The notes: a model not told the origin generated them from the letters alone. DNA of 64,000 nucleotides from Tetragenococcus halophilus (GCF_021474685.1 NZ_JAKEIT010000001.1:123915-187914), one strand, 5' to 3'. Numbered from the stretch's first letter, positions 28,034-38,310 are shown. Translations and numbers: made by a program.

Positions 28034-29443
28034 TTAGTCAATAGATTCATGATTTGTCATAGCCAATGCATCTACCCAATTGTCAAATTGCTCTGCGCTA
28101 ACTTTACCAGAGGCAAGCGCTGCTTTTCTTAATGTTATACCTTCTTTTTCGGCTTTTTGTGCGATTTTAGCACTTTCTTCATAACCAATATGAGGAGAAA
28201 GAGCTGTTACCAGCATCAATGACTGGTCAACGAGTTCTTTCATATAACTTTCATTTGCCTGTAAGCCATCCAAAAATTTTTCAGTAAAAGAATTGATTGT
28301 ACCCGCCAGTAAATCAGTAGATTCTAAAAAGGTGGAAATTAATAAAGGCTTATAAACATTCATCTCAAAATTACCTTGACTGCTCGCCATAGAAATTGTC
28401 GTATCATTTCCCATCACACGAATCGCAGCCATCGTCAAAGCTTCTGCCTGCGTCGGATTTACTTTTCCTGGCATAATAGAGGAGCCAGGTTCATTGGCTG
28501 GAATGCTTAACTCCCCATAACCCGCTCTTGGACCAGAAGCTAAAAAGCGTAAATCATTCGCAATTTTCATTAAATCAGCAGCTAAAGTTTTTAATGCGCC
28601 ATGCATGGCATTTAATTGCGAATGCGCAGACAAACTATAAAATTTATTGACCTCCGCTGTAAAAGAGATTTGATACAACTCAGACAGTTTACTTGCAATT
28701 TTTCCTGCTAGTTTTGGGTGAGCGTTCACGCCAGTCCCTACAGCCGTAGCACCAATAGCTAATTCATGCAGGCTTGGCTCTATTCCTTCAATAAAACTCA
28801 AATCGTGCATAAGCATACTTTGGTAAGCAGATAATTCTTGACCAAAAGTTAACGGTGTTGCGTCTTGCAAATGAGTACGTCCTATTTTAACAGTATCCCA
28901 GTACTTTTGCTTTTTTTCTTCTAAGATTTGACACATTTTCTTACAAGAAGCTTTCACTTCAATAATAGATTGCGAGGCAACGATATTCATCGCTGTAGGA
29001 AAAATATCATTCGAACTTTGTCCTTTATTAACATCATCATTAGGTAAAACACTCAATTGCGGCTGTTGTTCATTCGCCAAATAAGCAATCACTTCATTTA
29101 CATTCATATTCGTATGAGTGCCCGAATCCGTTTGATAGACTACAAGTGGAAAATGTACACGTAACTGATTATCCGTTAACGAATTTAACTTATTCACAGC
29201 AGTAACAATGGCATTTGCTTTATCATTTTCCAATACTTCCAACTCAGCATTCGCTTGAGCTGCTGCTTTTTTGATTTGCAAAATTGCTTTAATAACCACT
29301 AATGGCATTTTTTCGCCCGTAGTAAAATTACGGCGACTACGTTCAGTTTGTGGTCCCCACCACGCACCTGCTGGGATTTCTATTGCACCCAGTGAATCTT
29401 TTTCTACTCTTACTTTTTCTTCTTTATTTTTCATTGTTTTCAT
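28034..29443 (-). CDS. fumC: Fumarate hydratase class II
   Basis: A 469-residue member of the fumarase/aspartase superfamily interconverting fumarate and malate. Visible are the TDSGTHTNMNVNEV region, KGQSSNDIFPT, GRTHLQDATP and the signature loop GSSIMPGKVNPTQAEA; the PTQ sequence after the loop favours fumarase over aspartase. It starts at 29443; a second ATG three codons on is also possible. It is a single gene whose upstream region contains the 42-bp array 2. In a fermentative bacterium it would serve malate/fumarate exchange, not a full cycle. Confidence 0.92.
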   Translation of the reverse strand: MKTMKNKEEKVRVEKDSLGAIEIPAGAWWGPQTERSRRNFTTGEKMPLVVIKAILQIKKAAAQANAELEVLENDKANAIVTAVNKLNSLTDNQLRVHFPLVVYQTDSGTHTNMNVNEVIAYLANEQQPQLSVLPNDDVNKGQSSNDIFPTAMNIVASQSIIEVKASCKKMCQILEEKKQKYWDTVKIGRTHLQDATPLTFGQELSAYQSMLMHDLSFIEGIEPSLHELAIGATAVGTGVNAHPKLAGKIASKLSELYQISFTAEVNKFYSLSAHSQLNAMHGALKTLAADLMKIANDLRFLASGPRAGYGELSIPANEPGSSIMPGKVNPTQAEALTMAAIRVMGNDTTISMASSQGNFEMNVYKPLLISTFLESTDLLAGTINSFTEKFLDGLQANESYMKELVDQSLMLVTALSPHIGYEESAKIAQKAEKEGITLRKAALASGKVSAEQFDNWVDALAMTNHESID

Positions 29444-29559
29444 TCTTTCAATATAATTTGATTACATCTCATTATGTTAGCACTTTCCTAAACTATTGTA
29501 AAAAATGAAAAACGGCGGCACTTCTTTTTTTGTTATTAAGTTTTGAACGGTTGAATGAG

Positions 29560-29745
29560 TAGTGAAAAAGAAAAGTATTGTTTGTTCACTCGTCGAATGA
29601 ACATTAAATACAGAAACTTTTGTTTGCTCATTAGCCGAATGAACATTAAATGCAGAAACTTTTGTTTGCTCACTAGCTGAATGAACATTAAATGTAGAAA
29701 GTTTTGTTTGTTCACTCGTCGAATGGACATTAAAAGGGCTAGGAC
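29560..29745. repeat. Intergenic 42-bp tandem repeat array (array 2)
   Basis: Cores GTTCACTCG / GCTCATTAG / GCTCACTAG / GTTCACTCG start at 29584, 29626, 29668 and 29710, exactly 42 bases apart. Each unit contains a half-palindrome (TTCACTCGtCGAATGAA type) and an AACATTAAATNNAGAAACTTTTG tail. On the minus strand the unit aligns with that of array 1 (GTTCATTCAG...TGA...ACAAAAG), so both arrays belong to one family. It lies between the SDR gene and fumC. Confidence 0.9.
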
Positions 29746-29850
29746 ACTCTATTTTTATGGTCATCTTTTAAAGCAATTCATCCACAAGGACCTAAAAAAT
29801 AATATCCTAGCCTATTTAGTTATTTAATGATTGGCACAGTTTGAACTTAT

Positions 29851-30708
29851 CTATCCATTGACAACCGTCCCACCGTTTACGTGAATGGTTTGACCAGTAA
29901 TATATTGACTAGCTGCAGTAGCTAAGAACAAATAACTTGGTGCAACTTCATAAGGTTGTCCAGGACGTTGTTTAGCATTTCCCTTCCCCCATGTTTTTAG
30001 TTTTTCCTTATCAAAAGTTGCAGGAATCAACGGGGTCCAAATAGGGCCAGGAGCTACAGCATTTACCCGAATATCCTTGTCTAAGAGGTCTTGATTTTGT
30101 GATAGAGAACGAGTAAAAGCAAGAATGGCGCCTTTACTAGCAGAATAATCAGTTAAAACCGGATTGCCTTGATAAGCTGTAATTGAGGTAGTGTTAATGA
30201 TCGCTGCACTTTTCTTCATCAAAGGAAGCATCTTTTGCGTTAATATGAACATGCTTACTATATTCGTCTGGAAAGTTCTGTTTACTTCTGCGATAGGAAT
30301 ATCTGTAAAACGTTCGTGTACATGCTGTTCGCCGGCGTTATTTACTAAAATATCAATATGACCAAATTGCTTTTTCACATGCGTTGCGATTTCGTCTGCA
30401 AAAGCTTCTGTTCCGAGATCACCGCTTAAAACAACTACTTTTCTACCGATTGCTTCTATTCGATGAACAACTTCTTCTGCATCTTTGTGTGATTCATAAT
30501 GTACTAAGACAATGTCGGCCCCTTCTTTAGCAAATAAAATAGCCGTAGCTGCTCCAATACCACTATCACCACCTGTTATTAAAGCCACTTTGTTTTCTAA
30601 TTGGCCGCTTGCTTGATAGCGGGGATCTTCCAATTGCGGTTTGTTGTCAAACTTTGTCTCTTGGTCTTCTATAAGATAGCCTTTTTTAGGCTCTTGGTTA
30701 TCTGGCAT
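29851..30708 (-). CDS. Short-chain dehydrogenase/reductase
   Basis: A 285-residue SDR oxidoreductase with an N-terminal extension of about 40 residues, as in the YhxC/YhdF/YghA group. The NAD(P) motif is [10 protein letters not shown] near residue 46; NNAGEQ, the catalytic Ser in INTTSITAY and the YSASKGA Tyr-Lys pair follow, with the C-terminal [14 protein letters not shown]. It starts at 30708. Relatives in Bacillus belong to the general stress regulon. A cre-like sequence lies upstream near 30772-30785. The substrate is unknown. Confidence 0.9.
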   Translation of the reverse strand: MPDNQEPKKGYLIEDQETKFDNKPQLEDPRYQASGQLENKVALITGGDSGIGAATAILFAKEGADIVLVHYESHKDAEEVVHRIEAIGRKVVVLSGDLGTEAFADEIATHVKKQFGHIDILVNNAGEQHVHERFTDIPIAEVNRTFQTNIVSMFILTQKMLPLMKKSAAIINTTSITAYQGNPVLTDYSASKGAILAFTRSLSQNQDLLDKDIRVNAVAPGPIWTPLIPATFDKEKLKTWGKGNAKQRPGQPYEVAPSYLFLATAASQYITGQTIHVNGGTVVNG

Positions 30709-30896
30709 TTGGCATCTTTCCTTTCTTTTTTAAGCTAATTAATAAATTTACTCTTACATTTTATTTAAAAAAGCGCTAACAAACGCTATTGGTTCAAAAA
30801 AGAACAACTAACATATCCAATATGAAAGTCATCATACCATAATCGAAAAAGAATTGTTATAATTAAGTTAACATTATCACAGGGAGTGTAAAAGCC

Positions 30897-31376
30897 ATGA
30901 AAAAACGTTATATTTTGTTGTGGGCTATTGGAATTATTCTTTTTATTATTAGTATTTTATTCTTATTGCGGCTAAGCCAGCGAGAAGACGATCTTTTTCT
31001 AGCAGAAACTTCCGAATCAATTAGTGAAACGACTGAAACAACCGATAGTTCTGCACAAAAAAATGTGGCAGAACAAGCACTTTTAGAGGATTTCGGAGAA
31101 GACTGGTTGAATTTTTCTAGTGCTTTAGAAAGAAAGCAAAATGTAGAAAAATATCTTACAGAAGATGCCCTCAAAAACAGTCCAATCGAAGAAAATGAAC
31201 AAGCAAGTACTGGTAGGATAAAAACAATCTCACAAGATGTCGACCAGCCGCAAAAATATGTTTTAATTGGCGAAAAAACAGTTCAAGAAGAAACAAAAGA
31301 GGTTATTTTGGAAATTGACATAACAAACGGCTCTTCTCCTAAAATCAGTCATTTTGATGCCAGTTACAAAGAATAA
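30897..31376 (+). CDS. Membrane-anchored extracytoplasmic protein, unknown
   Basis: A 159-residue protein with a lysine/arginine start and a hydrophobic helix (residues 5-25, YILLWAIGIILFIISILFLL) acting as signal anchor. A Ser/Thr/Glu linker to about residue 55 leads to a C-terminal region of about 100 residues (LEDFGEDWLNFSSALERKQNVEKYL to ISHFDASYKE) that looks folded. No catalytic motif is seen and the family is not recognised. It starts at 30897 behind AGGGAGTG. It could resemble small anchored accessory proteins of enterococci. Confidence 0.65.
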   Translation: MKKRYILLWAIGIILFIISILFLLRLSQREDDLFLAETSESISETTETTDSSAQKNVAEQALLEDFGEDWLNFSSALERKQNVEKYLTEDALKNSPIEENEQASTGRIKTISQDVDQPQKYVLIGEKTVQEETKEVILEIDITNGSSPKISHFDASYKE

Positions 31377-31420
31377 GTCGGTAACAAAACGACGATTATT
31401 TAATTATTTACTTTGTTTTT

Positions 31421-32248
31421 CTACATTTTTGTAGCCCCTTCTCCAATACCTTCAATAAAGTATTTTTGTAAAAAGATAAAGAGAATAATCACAGGAAGAA
31501 TAGCAAGGATGAGGCCTGTTAGAGCTAGTTCCCACTGTGTATTAAATTCACCGAAAAAGGAGTAAAGTTCAAGAGGCAATGTACGCATCCCCTCTTGATT
31601 AACGACAAGAGAAGGTAGCAAGTAGTCGTTCCATATTTTCATCCCATTTAAAATAACGATGGTAACAGTGGTTGGTTTCAACATAGGTAAGATTACTCTT
31701 AGAAAGATCTGCAGTCGATTCGCGCCATCTACCTTAGCAGCATCGTCCAAGTCAGTTGATATACTACGCATCGTACCATAATAAAGATAGACAGATAAGC
31801 TAATGGAAAAGCCAATATTCATAATGATTAAGCCTGTCCGATTCAACAGCTCAACCTGGGAAAATAAATTAACCAAAGGAATCATCACTGATTGAAATGG
31901 AATTAACATCGTAACGCCACAAAAATAATAAATAAAAGTACTGAATTTAGAAGCACGACGGTGTAAAACATAGGCTGCCATCGCGCTAAAAACAACGGTT
32001 AATACTACGCTTAGTACAGTAATAACAAGCGAATTACCAAAACCGGTAACATAATTCATTGCTTTAAATGCGTTTGGATAATTAGCAAAGGTTATTTGTT
32101 CTGGCAAGCCAACAACATTCGAAAGAATCTCTGATTGCGTTTTAAAGGAATTAATAAACACTAAAAAGAAAGGGTACAACCAACTAATTGATAAAGCCAG
32201 AGCAAGGATAATAATTAAAAATTTACTGAAATTCTGTTGTTTTTTCAT
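31421..32248 (-). CDS. Sugar ABC importer permease (MalG type), system 2
   Basis: A 275-residue six-helix permease of the carbohydrate CUT1 family. The EAA loop is SISTDLDDAAKVDGANRLQIFLRVILP, which docks the ATPase; the C-terminus LQKYFIEGIGEGATKM is typical. It overlaps the preceding permease gene by four bases. It is the last gene of a run of two importers and would pair with a shared MsmK-like ATPase, which is not encoded here. Confidence 0.9.
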   Translation of the reverse strand: MKKQQNFSKFLIIILALALSISWLYPFFLVFINSFKTQSEILSNVVGLPEQITFANYPNAFKAMNYVTGFGNSLVITVLSVVLTVVFSAMAAYVLHRRASKFSTFIYYFCGVTMLIPFQSVMIPLVNLFSQVELLNRTGLIIMNIGFSISLSVYLYYGTMRSISTDLDDAAKVDGANRLQIFLRVILPMLKPTTVTIVILNGMKIWNDYLLPSLVVNQEGMRTLPLELYSFFGEFNTQWELALTGLILAILPVIILFIFLQKYFIEGIGEGATKM

Positions 32249-33114
32249 GCGTCCATCTCCCGCTTTCTAGTTAGTCTCAATTGGATCACAGTGATAATTG
32301 TTACTATGATAAAGAATATGACACCCTTAGCTTGTGCATATCCTTGGCTGTATTCTTGAAATGCTGTGTTATAAATGTTCATCGCTAGCATTTCTGTCGA
32401 CCCAAAAGGCCCCCCGTCTGTTAATGTTAAGTTTAGATCATAAAGTCTAAAAGCATTCGTCAATGTTAAAAATAAACTGATTGTAAAAGCCGGTGCTACA
32501 GCTGGAAATTTAATGTACCAAAACACCTGCCAAGCATTTGCTCCGTCAATTTTTGCTGAATCGATCATATCTTGACTAATCGAAGTTAAAAATGAAATAT
32601 AAATCAGCATGACATAACCACTCATTTGCCACAAGAAAACAATTACTAGTGCCCAAAAACCAGAAACACTTGTAGCAAGCCAATTAGAAAAGAAATGTAT
32701 ACCTGTTGCTTGGGCTATTGCTGTAAAAGCTTGGATAAAAATAAATTGCCAGATAAAACCCAAGATAACGCCACCAATTAGATTAGGTACAAAAAAAGTG
32801 GTACGTAAAAAAGTAGAAAATTTTCCTTTAATACTAGTAACGAGTACTCCTAGCCCTAATCCGATCACGTTAACTAAAATCACAGAAACAACGGAGAACC
32901 AGAAAGTTACATTAGCGCTCTGTAAAAAACGTTGATCTTGAAAAAGCGCTTTATAATTTTCTAAACCGATAAATGACATATCTAAACCATTTGAATTTGT
33001 AAAGGATGTTCCAATACCATAAATAAACGGTAAAACAATAACTAATAATAATATAATCATCACAGGCGCTAGAAATAACCAATAGATACTACGGAAACCT
33101 TTTTCATCTTTCAT
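32245..33114 (-). CDS. Sugar ABC importer permease (MalF type), system 2
   Basis: A 289-residue six-helix permease with the EAA loop SQDMIDSAKIDGANAWQVFWYIKFP and the LTNAFRLYDLNLTLTDGGP segment common to CUT1 MalF-type subunits. It forms the channel with the MalG-type subunit encoded next and receives substrate from the binding protein encoded 27 bases upstream. Confidence 0.9.
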   Translation of the reverse strand: MKDEKGFRSIYWLFLAPVMIILLLVIVLPFIYGIGTSFTNSNGLDMSFIGLENYKALFQDQRFLQSANVTFWFSVVSVILVNVIGLGLGVLVTSIKGKFSTFLRTTFFVPNLIGGVILGFIWQFIFIQAFTAIAQATGIHFFSNWLATSVSGFWALVIVFLWQMSGYVMLIYISFLTSISQDMIDSAKIDGANAWQVFWYIKFPAVAPAFTISLFLTLTNAFRLYDLNLTLTDGGPFGSTEMLAMNIYNTAFQEYSQGYAQAKGVIFFIIVTIITVIQLRLTRKREMDA

Positions 33115-33141
33115 ATATTTGGACCCTCCATTTATTAGAAA

Positions 33142-34440
33142 TTATTGTCCTGCTTTTTGAATACGGCGCATCTCGGAGAAATCACCCGAGGTCACCTTTT
33201 CAAATTCTTTCCAGCTAATTTCCCCAGCTAAATATTTTTGGTAGTTTGGGGCCAAAGAAGCATTCAAAAATCCGTAAGGTTCTTGTTTGTAAGTCATCGG
33301 TGCCGCTTTGTCATCAAGAACATCTTGGTAAAGTTGACGAGAAATCGGTGCACCTATTTTTTCTTTATCTAAATCTTTAACAGGAGGGATAACTTCTAGC
33401 TCATCAAGCACAATCTTTTGTCCTTTTTGACTTGAATATAGAAAGTTTAGAAAATCAGTAGAGGCTTTAATTTCCTCTTTTGACTGATTTTTGTTAACGC
33501 CAATTACCCAGTTTGTGCCAGCTACATTACGTCCACCTTTGTCGTCATCGGCAAAAATTGGCAATAATCCCAATTTTTCTTGCACAAATGAAGGATCCAT
33601 TTTATTAAGCGCTGGTACTACCCAATTTCCTTGGTGAACCATTGCTACTTTATCGTTAAAAAAAAGGTCATCCACAGAATGAGTATGATTCATGGTAACA
33701 ACTGGTTGTACAGTATGTTTGTTCATCAATTCTGAATATTCACGCATCCTTTTGCCATTTTTCCAATTTAACTCATCAGCATCAAATGCTTTATTATTAT
33801 CGTCGTCAAATTCAGAAGCACTGAAATTAGCAAAAAAATGGTTCGAAACATTTTCGTCCTCACCTTCAAAAGCAAAAACTTCTTGTAGACCTAATTTGTC
33901 TTTTTGCTCATCTAAATCTTCTACCACATCAACAAAATCTTCGTAACTTTTAATATCATTTGGATCGATCCCAGCTTTTTCAAAAATTTCTTTATTGTAT
34001 AAAAAACCGAATCCTTCTACACCAAAAGGCATTCCTAATTGCTTATCTTCTAATTGACCGGCTTCTAACAACTGTGGTAGCATTTCGTCGGTCAATGGTA
34101 ATTCACTCATCTCATATAAGTAATCTTTGTAAAAATCTACATCTGGTAAACCGCTTAACATCATCATAGAAGGTGCTCTTTTTGAGGTAAATTTTGATAA
34201 TAATGAAGCTCCTCCATCATTGGAAGTTACTGTTGTAATCGTTAAATCCACATTAGGATTTTCTTTTTCATATTCACTTGCAGCATGTCTTAAACCCTCA
34301 GCTATTTCAGCTTTTTGGTTAAAAAATTCGATTTCTATTTTTTCATCATCATTGTCGTTTGAAGTACAACTACTCATAAAAAGAGAAACACACAAAAGAA
34401 ATAGAAGTACAGTGAATTTTTTCCTCGCTTTCATTAACAT
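33142..34440 (-). CDS. Sugar-binding lipoprotein, system 2
   Basis: A family 1 extracellular solute-binding protein of about 432 residues. A basic start and hydrophobic stretch end in a lipobox-like MSSC, so the protein is probably lipid-anchored. The body has IEFFNQKAEIAEGLRHAASEYEKENP and MLSGLPDVDF, followed by WVIGVNKNQS near the C-terminal lobe. I choose ATG 34440 because the AGAAAGG site touches the GTG at 34446. It supplies the two permeases downstream. The sugar is unknown. Confidence 0.88.
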   Translation of the reverse strand: MLMKARKKFTVLLFLLCVSLFMSSCTSNDNDDEKIEIEFFNQKAEIAEGLRHAASEYEKENPNVDLTITTVTSNDGGASLLSKFTSKRAPSMMMLSGLPDVDFYKDYLYEMSELPLTDEMLPQLLEAGQLEDKQLGMPFGVEGFGFLYNKEIFEKAGIDPNDIKSYEDFVDVVEDLDEQKDKLGLQEVFAFEGEDENVSNHFFANFSASEFDDDNNKAFDADELNWKNGKRMREYSELMNKHTVQPVVTMNHTHSVDDLFFNDKVAMVHQGNWVVPALNKMDPSFVQEKLGLLPIFADDDKGGRNVAGTNWVIGVNKNQSKEEIKASTDFLNFLYSSQKGQKIVLDELEVIPPVKDLDKEKIGAPISRQLYQDVLDDKAAPMTYKQEPYGFLNASLAPNYQKYLAGEISWKEFEKVTSGDFSEMRRIQKAGQ

Positions 34441-34477
34441 CGACACCTTTCTTCAGCTTATAAATAAACTTGCTATT

Positions 34478-35071
34478 TTAAAGTAATTTATTTTTTTGTG
34501 CTATTTCCATATTTAGCCAGAAAAAGCCGCTAATTCCAGCCAAACTCAGATAGATTCCGCCAATAAAAAACAAACAAATAAAACTAAAAAAAGGTAAAAT
34601 TATATGAAATACAATTAATGTTGGTTTTTTACAAAGAATATAAAAACTGTATAAAAAACTGATTTTAGTTTTACTAAGCAATGTTTGGTAGATAAATACC
34701 AAAATACTGAGCCAAACAGTCAAAATGACTGCGTAAAAGATAATATTTCCTATAGGAGTACCTAATTGCCAAAAAATGGCTCCATCTGCTAACATCAGCA
34801 AAAAAAATCCTTCATAGACGATGTCTAGTTTAAAATAAGTTTGTAGACGCTTTAAAAAGAAAGTTTTGTAAGTTTTCCCAACATTATTTAATGACATTTC
34901 CTGCTGTTGACATAATACTAAACTATCTAAAATGGCTCGGCTTGCTGTTATTAAAGTAACCACTGGCAAAACAGCAAGGAACCAAAGTAGCTGCAAATAT
35001 ACAAGTCTTGGAAGCCAGTATATAAATGAAAGGGGAAGATTCTTGCTTATTTTTAAGGCAACATTGTTCAT
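34478..35071 (-). CDS. DUF624 (YesL-like) membrane protein
   Basis: A 197-residue protein with about five hydrophobic segments. The pattern with LPVVTLITASRAILDSL near the N-terminus fits DUF624/YesL proteins, which commonly sit beside CUT1 sugar importers and two-component systems. It overlaps the preceding permease gene by four bases and lies between the two importers. The molecular role of the family is unknown; an auxiliary role in uptake is inferred from context. Confidence 0.75.
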   Translation of the reverse strand: MNNVALKISKNLPLSFIYWLPRLVYLQLLWFLAVLPVVTLITASRAILDSLVLCQQQEMSLNNVGKTYKTFFLKRLQTYFKLDIVYEGFFLLMLADGAIFWQLGTPIGNIIFYAVILTVWLSILVFIYQTLLSKTKISFLYSFYILCKKPTLIVFHIILPFFSFICLFFIGGIYLSLAGISGFFWLNMEIAQKNKLL

Positions 35072-35919
35072 CCTTTGGTCCCTCCTGTTAAGTCCAGCCC
35101 TTCAATAAAGTAACGTTGGGCAAAGAAAAATAATAATATGGTGGGCATTAAAACAAGCGTTGCACCAGCCATGAGATAATTCCACTGCGTGGTCGCTTGA
35201 TTTTGAAAGACTTGTAAGCCAATTTGTAATGTGTATTTTTCTTCGTCCTGGATATATAATAATGGTCCCAAAAAATCATTCCAAGCACCGTTAAAAGCAT
35301 TGATCGCAACCGTAATAAGTGCCGGTTTTGTTAAAGGAATCATCAAATGGCTCCATATATATAAATGATTTGCCCCATCAATTTGCGCAGCTTCAATTAA
35401 TTCATCGTTAATAGATAAATAAAATTGACGCAACAAAAAGATATTAAATGCATCTCCAAAAAAGGCAGGGACAATCAACGGTAAATAAGTACCGACCCAT
35501 CCGATTTTAGAAAATAATACATATTGGGGAATCATTGTAACGAAGTTGGGAATCATCATCGTAGATAAAACCAGTGCAAACAACAATTTTTTACCCGGAA
35601 ATTTTAATTTCGCAAAACCATAGGCAATAAAAGAATTAGAAAAAACATTACCAATTACCACAAGCACTGTGATAAATAAGGTGTTCTGTGCATAATGCCA
35701 GAAGGGAAACGCTTGGGTTGTTTCAAAGTAGTTCTTCCAATGAATAGTTTCCGGGAAAAAAGTAGGCGGAAAACGCACAATTTCTTCCATCGGTTTTAAG
35801 GAAGTAAATATCATCCATAAAAGTGGAACGATTAAGATAACACCAATACTAAGCATTAATAGTAGACTGATCGTTTTTTTGATACGGACGCCAGTGCTTT
35901 TTTTCTTCATTTGCATCAT
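35068..35919 (-). CDS. Sugar ABC importer permease (MalG type), system 1
   Basis: A 283-residue six-helix permease with the EAA loop NDELIEAAQIDGANHLYIWSHLMIP and the C-terminal AQRYFIEGLDLTGGTKG. It follows the MalF-type gene by nine bases. It is distinct from the system 2 subunit, so the operon encodes two complete permease pairs and not a tandem duplicate of one gene. Confidence 0.9.
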   Translation of the reverse strand: MMQMKKKSTGVRIKKTISLLLMLSIGVILIVPLLWMIFTSLKPMEEIVRFPPTFFPETIHWKNYFETTQAFPFWHYAQNTLFITVLVVIGNVFSNSFIAYGFAKLKFPGKKLLFALVLSTMMIPNFVTMIPQYVLFSKIGWVGTYLPLIVPAFFGDAFNIFLLRQFYLSINDELIEAAQIDGANHLYIWSHLMIPLTKPALITVAINAFNGAWNDFLGPLLYIQDEEKYTLQIGLQVFQNQATTQWNYLMAGATLVLMPTILLFFFAQRYFIEGLDLTGGTKG

Positions 35920-35928
35920 TATTGCCTC

Positions 35929-36831
35929 CTAATTTAAGTAATGAACCCATTTTGGCGCTAACTTTAAATTAATAAAGGTCAAAACAAGTACAATCACAAA
36001 TAAAACTAACGACATCGCCATAGCGTAGCCCATATCAAAGGCAACAAACGCTTTGTTCCATAAGTGTAAATTGTAAAACAATAATGAATTAGCTGGGCCT
36101 CCAGTACCATTATCAGTCATAACGTAAGCTTCTTGGAAAATTTGAAAAGAACCAATCGTTGAAGTTACCAGATCATAAAAGATAATCGGCGTAATCAAAG
36201 GCAAAGTAATCTTGGTAAATTTTTTCCATACGCCTGCCCCATCCAGTTCAGCGGTTTCATATAGCGCTTTCGGAATATTTTGTAAGGTAGCAAGATAAAG
36301 TAGCATCGAGCCACCAGAACCCCAGATTTTCATCAAAATCAAAGCAGGATTTGTCCAACTAGGGTCAAATAACCAGGCAGGTCCATCGATATTAAACCAA
36401 GATAAAAAAGTATTAATTAAACCTGACGAAGGAGAAAGTAACTGCATCCATAAAATATAAACAGCAACACCGGAAAGAACTGCTGGTAAATAAAATGCGG
36501 TTCTAAAAAAACTAATTCCTTTAACCCTTTGGTTTAATAAAGAAGCTAACAATACACTAAAAGCAGTTGTTAACGGAACGCTAAAAACAACAAAATATGT
36601 TGTATTATAAAGCGATTTCCAAAAAAGATTATCTTGGAAAAACATTCGTTTAAAATTATCAAAACCGATAAAATTCATTTTTGAAGTCAAATTATAATCA
36701 GTAAAACTACCGATAAAAGAAAAGATCATCGGTCCTAACATGAAAAAGATAAAGCCCAGGATAAACGGTGCGACAAACACATATCCCCAAATCGCCTCAT
36801 TCCGTTTTTTACGAGAAAATTTCTTTTCCAT
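35929..36831 (-). CDS. Sugar ABC importer permease (MalF type), system 1
   Basis: A 300-residue CUT1 permease with six or more helices. The EAA loop is PKALYETAELDGAGVWKKFTKITLP; GSFQIFQEAYVMTDNGTGGP is the usual periplasmic-side segment. It follows the binding protein gene by about 46 bases and heads the membrane part of system 1. Confidence 0.9.
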   Translation of the reverse strand: MEKKFSRKKRNEAIWGYVFVAPFILGFIFFMLGPMIFSFIGSFTDYNLTSKMNFIGFDNFKRMFFQDNLFWKSLYNTTYFVVFSVPLTTAFSVLLASLLNQRVKGISFFRTAFYLPAVLSGVAVYILWMQLLSPSSGLINTFLSWFNIDGPAWLFDPSWTNPALILMKIWGSGGSMLLYLATLQNIPKALYETAELDGAGVWKKFTKITLPLITPIIFYDLVTSTIGSFQIFQEAYVMTDNGTGGPANSLLFYNLHLWNKAFVAFDMGYAMAMSLVLFVIVLVLTFINLKLAPKWVHYLN

Positions 36832-36877
36832 TTCAAATGCCTCCTAAAAAGTCAGCTTCTTTTGCTAGCTTAAATTA

Positions 36878-38188
36878 TTATTTTTCTTTCAAATTTTCTA
36901 CAGATTTTTGTGCTTGTTTCATCCCTTCTTCGGGTGACTTTTTGCCTAAAAGCACTTCGTCAATTTGTTCATTTACTAAGTTTTGATAATCTGGTGCTGC
37001 TAAAGGAGTCGGTGTAATAACGGTTTTCGGAAAATTTTCGTCTGCCATTTTATAAATCATCTTCCCTTTTTCCGTTAACTCATCTCCTTGAATCAGATTT
37101 TCATTAGCTTCTTGATTAGCCATAATATCAAAACTCTTTTCTCCAAATTTTTCTTGGACTTTGGTTGAGGTCAAGTAGTCAATAAAATCGTAAGAGGCTT
37201 CTGGGTCTTCTGCACCTTTTGGAACTTCTGCGACAAAGCCGCCACCCCAAGACCAATGACCTGCGCCTTCTTCTCTTTCAGGCAGTGGGATGACACCAAA
37301 ATCAAAGTCAGCAGGAGCAGTTTCCCTTAATTTTGTGTAGTAGTTAATATTTTGACCGATCATTCCAACTTTTCCAGAAATAAAAGGATCACTAACACCG
37401 TCACCAAATTCAGCTTCCATTTGGTTAATTGTGTCTTTGCCGTAATGCTTTTGCCAATTCGTCACCCATTTTAAAGTCTCCACTTTATTAGGTGTATCTA
37501 TTTTCACATTTTCATCTTCGTCAAACCAACTAGTCCCTTCGTCACCATTAATCGCCCATACATCAGGTTCGATTTGCCATAAAGGATAAAAACCAATTCG
37601 TTGATATTCATTGTCTTTTTTCTCATCTAATTTCTTCGCTGTTTCTTCTAACTCGTCCCAAGTATTAGGAAGTTGGTTTTCTTTAATCCCAGCTTCTTTA
37701 AAAACATCTTTATTATAAAAAATTACCTGTGTATCAGTGTTAAAGGGGATAGCATAAGGGTCATCTTCATATTCAACGGTTTCCCACAATTGCGGATAAA
37801 ATGACTCCGCTTTATCTTCATCGACATATTCCGCTAAATTTGTTGCTTGTCCAGCCTCAGCTCTTTGCGCCACTGAATTAATATCTTGAATAATCACATC
37901 TGGCGGATTTCCGGCAGTAATTGCTGAAAGAGATTTCGTCCAGATATCTCCCCAAGGTTGGTAAGTATAATTAACTTCCACTTCATTTTGCGAAGAATTA
38001 TAATCATCAATAATCTCTTCAATCACTTCTTGTCTTTCTCCAGAGCCCCAAAATGACCAAAAATCGATTGTTGTTTTATCATTTTCTTTGGCCGAGGCTG
38101 TTTCACCCTGCTTTTCTTGTCCCCCACAACCACCTAATAGGCCTAGCCCCAATAGCCCTACTGCCCCTATTAAAATACGTCTTTTCAT
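36878..38188 (-). CDS. Sugar-binding lipoprotein, system 1
   Basis: A 436-residue family 1 solute-binding protein. The signal (residues 1-20) ends in a clear lipobox LLGGC. The body has TIDFWSFWGSGERQEVI, the VIIQDINSVAQRAEAGQ segment, and GHWSWGGGFVAEVPKGAEDPEASYDFI, aromatic residues that often stack on sugars. It starts at 38188 behind AAAGGAGAG and is first in the minus-strand operon, reading away from the PucR-like regulator. Confidence 0.92.
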   Translation of the reverse strand: MKRRILIGAVGLLGLGLLGGCGGQEKQGETASAKENDKTTIDFWSFWGSGERQEVIEEIIDDYNSSQNEVEVNYTYQPWGDIWTKSLSAITAGNPPDVIIQDINSVAQRAEAGQATNLAEYVDEDKAESFYPQLWETVEYEDDPYAIPFNTDTQVIFYNKDVFKEAGIKENQLPNTWDELEETAKKLDEKKDNEYQRIGFYPLWQIEPDVWAINGDEGTSWFDEDENVKIDTPNKVETLKWVTNWQKHYGKDTINQMEAEFGDGVSDPFISGKVGMIGQNINYYTKLRETAPADFDFGVIPLPEREEGAGHWSWGGGFVAEVPKGAEDPEASYDFIDYLTSTKVQEKFGEKSFDIMANQEANENLIQGDELTEKGKMIYKMADENFPKTVITPTPLAAPDYQNLVNEQIDEVLLGKKSPEEGMKQAQKSVENLKEK

Positions 38189-38227
38189 ATCTTATCTCTC
38201 CTTTCCTACTTATTAATTGTAAAGTTT

Positions 38228-38246
38228 AAATAACACGTTTACACTG
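38228..38246. promoter_or_regulatory. Possible cre-like operator between the importer operon and its regulator
   Basis: On the minus strand GTGTAAACGTGTTAT matches the left half of the CcpA cre consensus well and the right half poorly. It lies in the divergent promoter region, where carbon catabolite control of the importers would be expected. A second cre-like GC-core palindrome (AAAAGCGCTTTT) stands at about 38264-38275. Confidence 0.35.
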
Positions 38247-38310
38247 GAAAAGAGGATAAAGAAAAGCGCTTTTTTTTATCCAAAAAAAGAAAAAGACAAG
38301 GAGATAGCGT

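Noticed and set aside
29477..29764. Protein with 14-residue repeats (minus strand)
   Set aside because: The frame is open only because 42 is a multiple of three; there is no ribosome site, and the matching array at 6046 is open on the other strand with a different repeat peptide.
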